Assembly: GCA_024741835.1 (NCBI GenBank)
Contig: JAENRP010000063.1
Span: 62,001 to 126,000 of the forward strand
Reading direction: 5' to 3'
DNA: 64,000 nt
Source: Diplocarpon mali
Lineage: Eukaryota > Ascomycota > Leotiomycetes > Helotiales > Drepanopezizaceae
The position numbers and the translations under genes are program-made. The notes below the pieces were generated by a model that did not search any database, was not told where the DNA came from, and saw only the letters and a list, made by a program, of their open reading frames with translations. The number at the start of each line of letters is the position of its first letter. Position 1 is the stretch's first letter. Shown one piece after another: positions 47,797-59,616 of this stretch.

Positions 47797-48477
47797 CTAA
47801 AAATCCGACTGGGTCGATTCATCAGATTCTTCTTCCGATCCGCTAGCCGAAGATTCGCTATCGCTGCCGCTTTCCTCAGTTGTAGAGGCATCTGATTGCT
47901 CTGGCTGGAATTTGACCGTTAGGTTATTTAAAGGTCTATAGGATTTGACCTTCGGGTGTAGAATCAGATTTAATCCTAGCGACGGCGTATATAAGGGGCT
48001 AGTGAGGATGACTGGTTTCTCCCCTGGAACGTTGCCTCCTATAGTAAGCGTGCTCTTGCGTATATCCAGCTTCGCATCCACCATATGCAGCCACAGAAGC
48101 CCTAGCAGCAGAGACAACTCGGTCTCCTTTTGCCCTTTAGCACTGCGAACGAAGGAGTCTACTTTCCTCCAAATGCCATAGACCCCAATCTCGAATGATA
48201 CGAAGTTAGAGAGATGATGCATCTTTCTATCAGCTGTACTGTAGCTGACTCCTGAATAGCCCTGTGAATTCAGAGAGATGTTTGGCAGCTGGAGCTTCTG
48301 CCTTAATCGCTCCGATAGCAGGAGAATATTACTCCCTTGGTCTACAGCGCTCATCCCTACTAGCAACTCTACGACCATACTCTTGTCCCTATCCTTCACT
48401 CGGATGGATATAGGCACTTTCCAGGCCTTATCATCTGAATGAATGTACAGGGCCACTCCTATAAGGTTAGAGCTCAC
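47797..48477 (-). pseudogene. gypsy protease region
   Basis: Retropepsin-like segment with VDQGSNILLLSERLRQKL near residues 45-63 (D-Q-G-S box, a variant of D-S/T-G common in fungal gypsy elements) and LLLGLLWLHMVDAKLDIRK as the later hydrophobic/DAxLDI part. The tail is acidic and serine-rich (SDSESSASGSEEESDESTQ) and ends at a stop at 47797. It is in the gag frame. Confidence 0.72.
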
Positions 48478-48606
48478 TAATGGCCCAGGTGCTACGGAGG
48501 CCGGAACTGGTGGAGCTGCCGCGGCTGGTAGAGGCGACTTCCTCTGCTTCCTCTTATTGCGGCGAGTGGATATCTTTCGGAATTACTTAGATACCTTAGG
48601 AGAGAG

Positions 48607-50790
48607 CTAGAACAGCTTAAGGAGGTTGATAGAAACCTCAAACTTCCGTGCTAGATCGATATAATTAATCGGTCCGTCTCCTTCCCTGCCTACGATCTCC
48701 CTCAGTTGGCGCAGCTTCTTCTCCCTGCCTGCATTCTTCTGCTGCTTAGTACCCTTCTGGCCCTTATTTGCAGAGCGAGTTTGCATTCTAGGCTCTGCTG
48801 AAGTAGCATCATCCGATGAGCCGGTAATGCGAACTCTCTTCCGCGCACTCTTCTCGGCTAGAAAGATATTTACAGTGGCATTCCCGCCTTCCTCGACCTC
48901 GTGGTATCTGAGGCCCCCAACCTCTCCTATGCAGGCGACGACCGCAGGCTCTATATTAGTGATGTCTTCTACAGTTGCCTTTCTAGCTCGCTCCCCGAAT
49001 TGGTGAAGCGTCATCCTGGCCTCGTTAGTTGAAGATGGTCTAGACGCAAGGCGTTCCAGCAAGGTGGATCTCTACGCTAGTGCTGATGCGGCCGAGGCAG
49101 GGCGAGGCTGCTGGGCCTCCGACAAGATCTGAACCTAGTGAGATGACGCTAATAAGTTTGGGAACACAATGGCCCTAAGGTAGGCCTTTTCCCAGCTCGG
49201 CAGAGGTTCTCCAGTGCAGTTGCTCTTGTAGTGTCCGCAGTCACCGCACTCAATGCATAGGGGCCCATCTCTCTCCAGGATGTGGACCCTCGATCTATTA
49301 ATATAAGGATTCTTCGAGTCGGAGGCTGGCCTCAGGGGTTGCTAAGCGGAAGAAGGATACTTCCTAGTATTACGCCAATCCGGGGTATTCGAGGAGACAT
49401 TGCCATTTCGGGGTGGGCCTCTGTAGTTGTTGTACTAGTACTGCGTGCTATATTGCGGGACTATTAAGGAATTATATCTAAGAGCCTTGCCATTTCCATT
49501 CTTAGATGGTTTCTCTTACTTGATCAAAGGTACTGGATTGCTTCCAGGAGTTGGGGCTATCACCTACGGGATGATGATTTCTGCTAGACTCTGCTGAGGC
49601 TCTGCATTGCCCTGGGGGTAGGTGACATAGCTCTTCTCGTTCAATAAAGCCAGGGCAACGAAGGCGGGGACTCCGGAGTGGTTCTCAATATAGGATTCCA
49701 GCCGTTCGTAGTACCTCTGCTTCTCGATTTCGGCCTTAATCTTCTCTTGGGCTTTGAGGGCTGCATAGGAGAGATTCAAAATGTCATAGGCTCTCTAGAG
49801 GCAAGGCATTAAGAGGACGTTGCTACTTAGGGCATGCGCACGCAGTTTGTCATCCTGGATCCCCCTTACGAATGCTAAAGTGATTGATTTCAAGATGTAT
49901 TTATCAGAGTCTTTCTAAGTGGGCACCGGAGTGAGAGGGACGTTCCTATCCAGGTCTTTCCTACCCGTCTTCTTAAGGAGGGCTACGGTTCGCTGGTAGT
50001 AGGAGGCGAGATTCTCGAACGGGCCTTGTTATAGGTTGGCCACCTCTGTTATAACATCTATCTCCTCTATAAGGTCGTCGTCGTTCGGGAACTGGACTTT
50101 CAGCCACTCGATGACTTCTTGCTTCTCTTCTTCTATCGCCGTATTCCTATTGGCCATAATTGACTTTATCCTAGGGTTGGATCGGAAACGACAGGAGGCC
50201 TCTCCTCCTAAGAGGATAGAAATAGCTCGAAGGTAGATAGGAGGGGAAGGGGTGAACTGGTTATCCACCTCGAAGTCATAATCGAGACGATCCAACCACA
50301 GCTTAGCAGGCATCTTGCCATCAAAGTCCTTGCACCTCTCAAACTTTAGCATCTTTTAGGAACACATTGTTACTAGAGCTGGCGTGGATGGCGCCGGGGC
50401 TGCAGGTGGCTGCTGTTCGTGCGTCTTTGGAAGTGTTCTATATGGCGGGAATCTCTGGTCGATAGCTTGTTTGAACCCCGCCAATGAGGGCGTAGGAGGG
50501 GGGTATACAAAGATCTCTCTCACTCTTCCCTCTTCCTATTTCTATAGCAAGGGTGAGTCGTAGGTGGAATCCGAGTCGGCCAGATTGCTATCGCGAGTGT
50601 ATGCACACTCCCTTAAATGCAAGAGGGGTGTGTTAGGTAGGCTAGTGGTAGTGTCTCTTAACCGTCCCTCTCTTCTCAGTTCAGGGCGATACAGTGATCT
50701 TATATACCTAGGATCTTTGGGGTAGGACAAGTCGTTCCTTCTTCGAATAGATGGCTTGATGTTACCACTTAGTTAATGACGCAATTTCCC
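48607..50790 (-). pseudogene. gypsy Gag with zinc knuckle
   Basis: Capsid-like segment at 50352-50029 (FDGKMPAKLWLDRLDYDFEV, then LGGEASCRFRSNP). It continues at 49779-49564 and 49062-48607, all in one frame with TAG/TAA breaks between. A CCHC knuckle, CIECGDCGHYKSNC, lies at 49257-49216 with the exact C-x2-C-x4-H-x4-C spacing. The last part is basic (RKRVRITGSS, REKKLRQLREI). The start is not fixed; the frame is open from about 50790. Confidence 0.8.
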
Positions 50791-51260
50791 TAGAGAGGGA
50801 GGCACATTAGGCGATCCGGACGGCAGTTGCGATGTTCCCTTAAGGCTGGGTTCTAGGGTGGTATTCAGATGTCGGCCCCAAGGGCACTTTGATAGCTGCT
50901 CTAGGCTAGTTCGGGTCATCCGTTTGCTTCGTTCCGAGTGTTCTCTTTATATATGCCCTTCTCCGGACAAGGCGGGCCTTATGCTTAGGCAACCCAGAAT
51001 GTATATAGACGCTTTAGACAAGCTTCTCTCGCTCATCCACTATAGTGCCTATTCTTCGTCGATCTGCATTCGCTAAATTATCTAGGCTTTTCTTTATCCT
51101 TATAATCTTTAAGGCAACTGGTAACGCAGGCTTTCTTAACTGATCTTGCGGTTCTTGGCCTTGCATACTGCTAATAGGCGACTGGCTCCAGCTTGTCTCC
51201 TTTCTTTCTTCGCGATACTTCAGAGTCGAGATATAAGACAATTGCACCGTTGCGTTCCCT

Positions 51261-51273
51261 GCGGAGGTGACCA
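51261..51273 (-). promoter_or_regulatory. putative primer-binding site
   Basis: TGGTCACCTCCGC on the minus strand, starting at the last base of the 5' LTR. The complement ends in CCA, as a tRNA 3' end would. The tRNA species was not identified. Confidence 0.5.
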
Positions 51274-51404
51274 AAAGAACGCGTGGCTTCGTTATAGTTG
51301 AAACGCGGTTGATGATCTCTCAAGGGTTGCCTCGAGGAAAATTCTAAATACACGAAAGCTCAGGTCCGTGCGCAACTAGGCCATATGGAGCCTAGCCCTT
51401 CACA
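51273..51404 (-). repeat. 5' LTR of the gypsy element
   Basis: 132 bp, matching the 3' LTR at 130 positions. It is followed on the plus strand by CCAAG at 51405-51409. Confidence 0.9.
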
Positions 51405-51409
51405 CCAAG
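51405..51409. repeat. target-site duplication CCAAG, right
   Basis: Second copy of the 5-bp duplication, identical to 43641-43645. Confidence 0.88.
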
Positions 51410-53517
51410 TCATGGAAGCTTATTGAGGATCAGCAAGCGGGGTGGTGACAAGAAATCATCGCAATTCTTCACTAAAGCTATAGACTCCGCATAATTACTT
51501 GAAAACTGGATTTTCTCTGTATTGAAAATGCTGAACTGTTTATCAATCAGCTCTTATCAAGAACATCGAGAAATAGTCTTTTATGTTAAAAACAACAAAA
51601 CTCTTCTATGTGCTTGAGATAGAAAAAGTATTCAATTTCTGGTGAAATTCTAACTAGGTAGTATTCTAATCAATTTAATTAATTGATTTAGAAAGTTTAC
51701 CAGGCTTCTTTTTATTCTATATTCGACAGACTGCATAAAATCAACTGGTTCATCATCCTAGCGCTTCCTACTGTTGAACTGTCATTCTCATGGCATCCGC
51801 GCTCTTGCTCTGTACCTAATTGCTGTCCCAGCATCGCTTCTATTTGTTACCTATTCCGAAGCTCATTATAAGCCGATCTAATGTGATTAGACGTCTCGTG
51901 ATTCCTAAATACATCCTGGTGTTACACAATACTTACCCCTCACTGGTGTGGTGTAGTATCTCGCTCGTGCAACTTTTGACAAATATATTCCGCGTGATTG
52001 AATTTTCTGTTATTGGTTACGTGAATAAATTTGGCGGGAACTGAACATGTTTGAATTAACTAACATCCTTCACAGTGCTCGAAAAAACGCCTCAAAGGAG
52101 TAGCCATCACCTAGAGTGTAGCATTCACAGTTCTCCAATCCCCGAGCCGAGTCCTGCCATTTTATGTAACTACCTACCTCAATATCAGCGATTGTAATAC
52201 CAATAAGCTATGAAAGACACTTGCTGATCCATGCTCGCAGTACATGGTCAGTAGATTGACCACCGATAAAAGGGAGCCACGTGTTTTCCGTATGGATACC
52301 CTTCCTCACAGTCTTAGGAGAAGATTCTCAAGAGAGGCGTTATCCTCTTCTTTCCCATATTTCTAGAAGCAGTTTTGCAATATTTGCATGCCCTGGTCTG
52401 TCCTCAAGGACTGGAATTATCTGGTATTTTTCGACCCAAAAGAATAAATCCACATGTCTTTTCATCCTGCCGATTGATACCTCAATAACATTTTGGCTGC
52501 CGACAGGTAATGTCACTCGCATGTAGACGCAATGGTCTGAGCCGGATGCATCCTGTGAAGAATTCGCTCGCTGACAGTGAGCAATCCCATCTCAGTCTCC
52601 AATTCAAAGAGATGCTGCAGTGTATATGGTGGCAGACCGAAAGAGATTTTAGAGGGTCAAACTTTGGGCAAGCTGTCTTACAGTGAAGTCAATTTACAGC
52701 CAGATAATCTGGGCCACGGGCTCTCCGGACTTGAGCCTTTTTGTATGAAGCGCTGAGAAGACACTGAAGCGAATTAAGCCGCCGGGTAGAATGGTATTAG
52801 CCTTGATGGGGCCTGGGCCATCCACAGGTAAAAGAGAGAGAGCCCTCCTGGAAATTAATGAGAATAATAGTTTGTACAATTGTATTTCTGAGAGCATCTA
52901 TTGCACTTATTGATCCTGTCCTTGCATTGGTTTCGAGAGCCTGTATGAGAATCATCGGCTGATCATCCAAACCAGTTGATTTTGCGAGCATTGCGCAGGG
53001 TAATCCTTCCCACCGTCTGGTTGAGGGATTGGACGTCCATCGATCAGATGAGGGTTCACGTCAATACCAAGTCTGCAAGAAGGTTTAATGGCTGAATGGC
53101 TGCGGATGACAAGTCGCTCGAATGGCACCGCGTACAACATCAATCTGACATTGATACGAAGTGAGTTCCGAGTACAGGTAAGCATCTCAAGCAAGGGATC
53201 TTCCAGCCACCACTAGAATTCCGACTCTAGTCTTGACTTCAGCCGTTCGTGGCTTGGCTTCCAATAAGATTCTGGGGTAGAGACAACTCCATTCCTTTCC
53301 AGCTTGGCTAATGTTGCGCTCGGTCAGCCAAGATGCCCGTATTGCAAGCTGAAATCAGCAGCTCCCTCGGTCATATGTAAACCGTGTAACATGCCCGAGA
53401 GCTATAAGACTCAAGGAGTGACGACAAGCTACTCGCCGTCCTCTCAAGGTTTCAATTCACTTATAGCTGGTATTATATCTTCTATTCTACTCTTTGCACC
53501 GAGTTCAATACTGTATC
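51410..53517. other. intergenic region with a possible decayed gene
   Basis: No confident gene. On the minus strand, open pieces at 53194-52952, 52991-52797, 52897-52694 and 52522-52340 overlap or adjoin each other and have gene-like composition (for example IDALRNTIVQTIILINFQE, GGLIRFSVFSALHTKRLKSG, VSIGRMKRHVDLFFWVEKYQ). They might be exons or a frame-shifted relic of one gene. No family was recognised and no splice model satisfied me. The last 200 bases are the promoter side of the cysteine-rich gene. Confidence 0.25.
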
Positions 53518-54362
53518 ATGCAGTCTCTCCCCCTATATCTCCTGATCGTAGGGCTGACAGGATCTCTGGCGCTTCCCGGCCCGAGTGCTGCGACAAAATC
53601 TACAGGTAGGAAATTTGGATCTGATTATCCTAGTCCTGAAAGAAATACTCATTCATCACAGTCCCGAAACCAGCTGTTCCAGACCCTTCAACATGCCCGA
53701 CTATTAGGTGTACCTCGTCAACTCGGCCCGTCTACCACCCCGAAACAAAGAAATGCTCGTGCGAGCCAGTTCCTCCTGTGTGTCCAAACACGATACTCTG
53801 CGCTGCAGGATATCACAAAGCTCAGAGCTCACCCGCGAAAAAGTGCACCTGCGAGCTCAACAACCCAATCCCAAAGACTTGCCCGCAATTCAAGTGTCTC
53901 GAATACACCCATGTTGTCTACCACCCAGAGACGGGTAAATGTGGCTGCGAATATGACTGTCCGGATATTATATGTATTGCAGAAGCTCGCCCGATCATGG
54001 ACTCTACTACAAAGAGTTGCAGCTGTCAGTACATCCCGGGCCTCGAGCCTAGTGTTGTGATCGGACGAGATGCCCCAACAACGGCAAAGCTTGATGTGTA
54101 TTCGACTCCGACATCCAAGAATGCTTGTTCGGACATCTTTTGCATCGCGGAGCAACATCCGGTTTTCAATGCCACATCTGGATTATGCGATTGCCAATGG
54201 ATCGCCGGGCTTGAGCCAGGGGAGCCCTCAGATCCAACTTTAATCATCGATCCACCACCAAGCTGCACAGATACCATTTGCATCTCAGAAAAACACCCAG
54301 TCTACAATCCTACGAGCAAGACTTGTGAGTGTCAATGGATACCCGGTTTAGAGCCAACATAA
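53518..54362 (+). CDS. secreted cysteine-rich tandem-repeat protein (262 aa)
   Basis: Two exons, 53518-53605 and 53662-54362, with a 56-bp GT-AG intron that restores one frame (88 + 701 = 789 nt). A signal peptide is evident (MQSLPLYLLIVGLTGSLALP). The mature part is six repeats of about 26-45 residues, each with four Cys spaced C-x3/4-C ... C-x-C: CPTIRC, CPNTILC, CPQFKC, CPDIIC, CSDIFC and CTDTIC open them, and KCSCE, KCTCE, KCGCE, SCSCQ, LCDCQ and TCECQ close them. The last three units end in a conserved W/Y-I-x-G-LEP. Membrane segments are absent apart from the signal. It is probably extracellular and disulfide-rich. The family is not recognised; role in cell wall or host interaction is only possible. 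It lies 2.1 kb from the young gypsy element. Confidence 0.82.
53606..53661 (+). other. intron of the cysteine-rich gene
   Basis: 56 bp, GTAGGA...TCACAG. Splicing removes a frame change: exon 1 ends with one base of a codon and exon 2 supplies two. The first cysteine repeat starts only after the splice. Confidence 0.8.
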
Positions 54363-55944
54363 TGCTCAGCACCACCGCCGGCTCGATAACCAACGAAACT
54401 TCCGCCTGTAACAAATCTTCCTGCTTTCTCATGGCGCCGCTCGAGTCCGGGATGCTTGTCTGTTACGGAGTGAAGCAGTCAGTGTGTACGTATATGGATG
54501 TTTAGACTCACTCCAGTTTCAGTTACTTTCAAAAGCTGATGATATGCTATAATCTGAGAAGTCGAGATAAATATGTATTGATTTAGTTAAACATCTCCAA
54601 GTCTGAGTATTGTGTACCTGTGTACTACTTTACCAGAGGTAGCTTCAAGTTTGAATTGTCAAATGCCTATGCTAAAATCATGCAAGCACTGCGAATCCAT
54701 TGTTATCATCCTTGGTTCTTACACTTCCCTCGAATAGGAGGCCGCTCAAACAGCCTATTCATCCTCAGAAGGCAGGAATGGTTCTTGCTCCATCTTTAAT
54801 TCTCCTCGCCTAGCGAATATCAAAACAGAGCCGCCCAGAGTGAGCGACTTGAGCCCATATATACTTATAAATCGAATGCGATATTAGTTTACAAACTCTT
54901 ATTGTCAGCACTTCAGTGTTCCATGTGTTCCGTAATATTATACTGCGAGCTTTGGAATGTGACATAATATACTTAGGGCGACTGCTTCCTGACCATGAAG
55001 AACAGAGGTGGTATAAACTGGCAAGGGCTCCAGTTAAAAAGCATCTCGCAGGGAAGATGGCTAGCTACTATCCCCGCCATACTTTCTACTGAAGGAAGAA
55101 GATGATACACAAATAGGCTGGATCGCGCGGATCCCAACAAGCCATTAAGATGGCCCAAGGGTGAGATATAATACAACTAAGAATTGCAAGAAATGCTGGT
55201 AATCTATATTCAGGCATCTACCCCTATGCAAGACCTACCTAATAAACGTAAAAAGAATAATCAATAGCAGCAAAAGTAAATGCCCCAAGAAATCGGAGAT
55301 CAAATATCCGGTCCTTATGCGCAAGCTTGTAATAGCTCAACGAATCCTTCCACCACTAATTTCAGCAGCTATTTTGCAGATATGGGCAGTAAGCTCTCGC
55401 GCTTGACAGCACAATGCCATTTTATTACGGAATACGGAGAGCGATATAATATCAGAGACAGCATTGCTACTTGATATCCAACATCTAAGTATAGCCGGCT
55501 CCTGATCAACTGTTATAGCAACAAAACATCGACCCCAAATCCTACAGTAGCTACCTTTACAAGTGAAAGTTTTGGAGAAGGCCAAGTACTACAAGGCAAA
55601 ACAGGCAGCGCACACTTTCTGTTCTTCGGCATGTACGACGGCCACTTCGTGGTAATTGAATGTGGTAAGGTGTGCTTGTGGGAGTATCTGCAGGTCGAGA
55701 GAGGTGGATTATGAAAAACCGAAGATATCCCCTGTTATGTTGATTCACTTCGTAGCTGTAGAATGAAGAATATGCTACCAAGTCATAGCGAAGGGGCTTT
55801 TAAGATTGCTGCCAAAGAAAAGTTGTGCAAGGTCTATATTCTGCTCGGTAAATTGGTAGCTGGTGATATGGATAGCTCCCTTGCGCATCTTGATTTAAAC
55901 GTTCTTTGGATATCTTTACAGGGGATATCGTTAGATTGAGAGTA
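54363..55944. other. intergenic region
   Basis: This is the 3' side of both flanking convergent genes. Only short open frames with no coding character are present. No repeat, tRNA or element boundary was seen. Confidence 0.5.
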
Positions 55945-57987
55945 TTACGTCATGTAGTATTTTGGGCCACCACCGCCTTCTGGTACAGTCCAGTTGATAT
56001 CTATGAGAGTTAGCGTGTGATCATTTATGATGACTCCCTTTTGATTGTAGAGACAAACCTTGGCCAGGAACCTTGATATCACAAGTTTTGCAATGAATGC
56101 AGCTAGATACCATTAGCACATCGAACCTGTCAAGAAGAAATAAACTTACTTCTGAGCATTGATGTGAAATCTCACCCCAATATCCTTCGTCGGATCCTCC
56201 ACATATTCATACACACCCGCGGGACAAAATCGGTTCTCCACACCCTTATACTTCGGCCACTCAATAGCCGCATGTTTGTCCCAATCCTTGACCTGCAGAT
56301 GCACTGGTTGATCCTCCTCGTGGTTCGTGCCCGTGCGGCTCACGCTTGTCAGGATATCAAAACTGATCTTGCCGTCCGGTTTCTCATACTCGATTTTCGT
56401 GCACTGGTCTGCGGTTTTCGTGGCCGAGGCATCAGTTCCTTTGTGCTTCAGTGTCCAGGGTACTCTGCCTTTTAAGACGTAGGCTTCAAGGCCTGAATAC
56501 ATGATCCCACCGTAGAGCTTCAATGGGGTGTGGAAGGATGGGCGCATGTTACGGACTTCTTTTAGTTCTTTCCAGATGGAGGAATTGCGAAGTGCGTCTT
56601 CGTACTCGTAAAGAAAAATCGTTCCGCTATCAGTGCTGCTGAGAGCATTCCATGTCGCCCCCGCGGCGAGCATGCCGGACTTCATGGCTGTGTGCGTACC
56701 CTTGATTTTGGGGACATTGAGGAAGCCGGCTGTGTCGCCGATGAGAGCGCCCCCTGGGAAGGCAACTTTGGGTATCGATTGAAAGCCTCCTTCGTTGAGA
56801 GCTCGTGCGCCGTATGAGATGCATTTCCCGCCTTCTAGGACGGATTTGTAAAGTGGATGATGCTTCATCTTTTGAAACTCGCCATAAGGGGAGAGCCATG
56901 GATTTGGGTAGTCCAATCCAACGACCAAGCCTATACTGACGAGGTTCTCCCCGAAATGATACATCCATCCACCACCATACGTATCCGCTGGCAAGGGATA
57001 GCCCATCGAATGAACGACTTCGCCCCTTTTGAACTTCTCTGGCTTGACTTCCCATACCTCTTTCAGCCCAAGACCATATGTTTGAGGTTGACTCTCGCTT
57101 CGGAGATCAAATTTTCTTATCACTTGTTTCGTCAAACTTCCATGACATCCTTCTGCGAAAAGTGTAATGCGGGCATGGAATTCCATTCCTCTTTCGAAAC
57201 TACCCTTTGGCTTTCCAAGCCTCGAAATTCCCATGTCATTAGTAGCAACACCTTGTACAGACCCATCCGACCGGTACAAGACCTCCGACGCAGCGAAGCC
57301 GGGGTATACTTCAACACCAATCTCCTCTGCTCTCTCTCCAAGCCACTTCGTAAATTGATTCAAACTAACAATATAGTTGCCGTGATTGTTCATTTGTGGA
57401 GGCGCTGGTATAGGAATTGAGCTGCTCTTAGTAAGGAATCGCATCTTGTCGGAGGTCGCAGGAGTCACATCTTTGAAAGCATTTTCATTATCCTCCGCCA
57501 GCCAATCTGGAATCAGCTCATTGATGGCTGTAGGTTCGATGACCGCCCCGGATAAGATGTGTGCTCCAATCTCGCCCGCCTTCTCCAGCAGCAGAACTCT
57601 GAAGTCCTCATTGCCCGCTTCGTTTGCAATTTGCTTGAGCCGAATGGCAGCGCTCAGTCCAGCGGGCCCTGCTCGGGTCAGCGGAGGTCTTTTCAGCATT
57701 CTTCACAAGAGCTTACCTCCACCGACAATACATACATCGACCTCGTCGCTTTCCCGCTCAATTGACTTTGTATCATAGCCCTCGCTGATATCTGCGAATC
57801 GTTGTGGGGTTGTGATGGAGAACGCTCGCGACTGCCCCAGGATTCGAGGGAAGCATGTGCGGGAGCGGGCGAAGCATGGATTGGATTGGAAACATCGTGA
57901 GAGCTGTGTTGATACTGATGTTCTGGTGAGATCTCGCCTCAGCAGAGTACGCTGCATGCTTGCAGTGGCAAATCTGGAAGAGGCCAT
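55945..57987 (-). CDS. electron transfer flavoprotein:ubiquinone oxidoreductase (ETF-QO), mitochondrial
   Basis: Four exons: 57987-57717, 57668-56150, 56102-56059 and 56000-55945, giving 629 aa, the usual ETF-QO size. The enzyme passes electrons from reduced ETF (fatty-acid and amino-acid oxidation) to ubiquinone at the mitochondrial inner membrane. The N-terminus is basic and lacks acids (MASSRFATASMQRTLLRR), as a mitochondrial presequence. The FAD motif VCIVGGGPAGLSAAIRLKQ spans intron 1, with G89, G91 and G94. GAHILSGAVIEP, SYGARALNEGGFQSIPK and FPGGALIGDTAGFLNVPKIK are ETFDH landmarks. The 4Fe-4S ligands are C572, C598, C601 and C604 (FCPAGVYE and NCIHCKTC); the last three exist only after removal of intron 2. 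The C-terminus is WTVPEGGGGPKYYMT. In yeast the orthologue is Cir2. Confidence 0.96.
56001..56058 (-). other. ETF-QO intron 3
   Basis: 58 bp, GTTTGT...CTCATAG with a GCTAAC branch site; it separates a 44-base exon from the terminal exon of 56 bases. Confidence 0.92.
56103..56149 (-). other. ETF-QO intron 2
   Basis: 47 bp, GTAAGT...TATCTAG with a CTAAT branch site. Reading through it would end the protein before the iron-sulfur cysteines. Confidence 0.93.
57669..57716 (-). other. ETF-QO intron 1
   Basis: 48 bp, GTAAGC...GAGCAG with CTGAC branch site. It splits a glycine codon of the FAD-binding GxGxxG loop. Confidence 0.93.
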
Positions 57988-59616
57988 TATTGTAAGTCAC
58001 GGCATTGTCTGCAGCGTCGATAATAGAGAGCGATTGATGTTTGGCCTCGGTCCAACGATCACAAGCTCGGCAGAATGTTGATTTTGGCTGCCAGAGTCAT
58101 GGCGGCCTGCCAATCACGGCTCAGCTGATTCAAAGCTTGGCCACGGGTGCCGAGTCCGAGTGAGTGACCTTGGCAGGCTTGTTATCATTCAAGTTGACGC
58201 CGGTTTGATCATACAGAGGCGACCGCGACGACGATAACAGATATTCAGGTTACCAAGCTTCATACACTCACGATCATCTCTTGATTGCTGCGAGGATTCT
58301 CCTTGTTTTCAAATTTAGGATATATATGAGATGATATTGATTAAATGTTCAGCGCATTATTCCCCAGCCATCCAGTCTACTGGCCAGAACATCTTTCTCC
58401 CTCAAAATACCGGTGAGAGGTTACGTATCAGCTATACACAGCATAATTTTCTCCCGGGATATCTCCTCACGAGACTTTCGTCGGAACTTGATACGTCGCC
58501 ATGGGCAATAGATCGTCCCGTCGACACGACGACAAGCTTTTAAGCGGCAGGTTCGCCGAGACCTCCCAAATAGAAACCCACGGCACTCGTCATCGTGTTG
58601 GAAGATTCAAGCCTGTTGTATTTTGTGACATTTGAAACCTGATGATAGTCATTTGAAGTTGTCGATCTATAGCCCAGTCCTTTTGACAATTTTCTCTGTT
58701 CAAGGTCCCCTCCCTGCATCCCGCATCGAGGGGCCTCGACACACCCTCACTTCCCAGGAGCCTCACACACTTCTTCTTAGCATCAAGTAAAATATACGCG
58801 GCCATTTGCTCATTTTCAACCGGTTTGAAAATACGCTTAGTCTGGAGCGATTTGTGCTTTTGTATGCTTGATAGCTTCTCCGGGACAAACACTATTTCCC
58901 AAAGAGTCCTAAAACTAGGCGATACTATGTTAACATGAGTGGATTTTCAATCGCTTGTTCCGGGACCCTCTTATAGTCCTACAAAACTTCCGTCCTTGTG
59001 TATTTCTAGTATTCCCAATCACCTAGCTATATCTGCCAATACTCGGTTGTTATATATTCGTGATTTTGGAAGCAGTCTTCCGAGGAATTTAGACCTGCTT
59101 TGAGTTGTAGATCAGACAAGCCCTGGTTTTCTTTTCTTGTATCTTGTGCTCTCCCAGTTTCATCTGCCCATACATCAGTGAGCCTGCTGTTTTAGCGATC
59201 AGAAGGAGCCTGGTTGTAGGAGCCACCCATGTAATGCTTTTTCTCATCCCCTCCCTTTTTTCCCTCTCTACTCACAAACCATTAATACATATTCAAAGAG
59301 ATGCGTTTAATTTAGCCTCTATAATATGCGAAAACTATTCGATGAAAGCTTTGCTCATTATCTCTCATTCTCCTATCAATTCTACCAACTGGGAGCTTTT
59401 GCACTTCCAGCCACTATCACGAAAGACTTCTGTTCCATTCTCACATTCATTGCCATCTTGGCTTCCATATTTTCCGCCCATGCCTTGCCCTAGTCAAATA
59501 ACCAAATAGAAGTGAGAGAACCCTAACCCACATGGCAATTTTATCACAAAATTAATATCTTTCCGGGCTTCTGACATGGCCAGTCAATGATATTATCACT
59601 CGCTTGTTCAAGAGAC
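57988..59616. other. intergenic region upstream of ETF-QO
   Basis: No supported gene. It includes the ETF-QO promoter side. Open frames at 58590-58892 (minus, 100 codons) and 59144-59509 (plus, 121 codons) lack recognisable domains, signal peptides or introns and are treated as chance. Confidence 0.4.

Larger units (their letters stand above)
43646..51404 (-). mobile_element. full-length Ty3/gypsy retrotransposon with 132-bp LTRs
   Basis: A 7,759-bp element on the minus strand. The 5' LTR is 51404-51273 and the 3' LTR 43777-43646, both 132 bp and different at two positions. A 5-bp duplication CCAAG flanks it. The order from the right is gag with zinc knuckle, protease, RT, RNase H and integrase with a C-terminal GPF-type module. 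Many coding segments stay open for 60-220 codons but are separated by single TAG/TAA stops, so it is recently inactivated. Gag-protease lies in one frame and RT to integrase in another. A putative primer-binding site, TGGTCACCTCCGC on the minus strand (51273-51261), abuts the 5' LTR. Confidence 0.93.

Noticed and set aside
53494..54060. 188-codon plus-strand frame starting at 53494
   Set aside because: It reads through the intron in the wrong frame; the spliced model gives a signal peptide plus regular cysteine repeats.
56630..57420. 141- and 187-codon frames inside ETF-QO
   Set aside because: They overlap conserved ETF-QO coding sequence in other frames and have low-complexity, non-protein-like composition.
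58590..58892. 100-codon minus-strand frame
   Set aside because: No domain, signal peptide, intron or neighbour context; chance frames of this length are expected here.
59144..59509. 121-codon plus-strand frame rich in S, P and L
   Set aside because: Composition follows the C/T-rich strand and no motif is recognisable.
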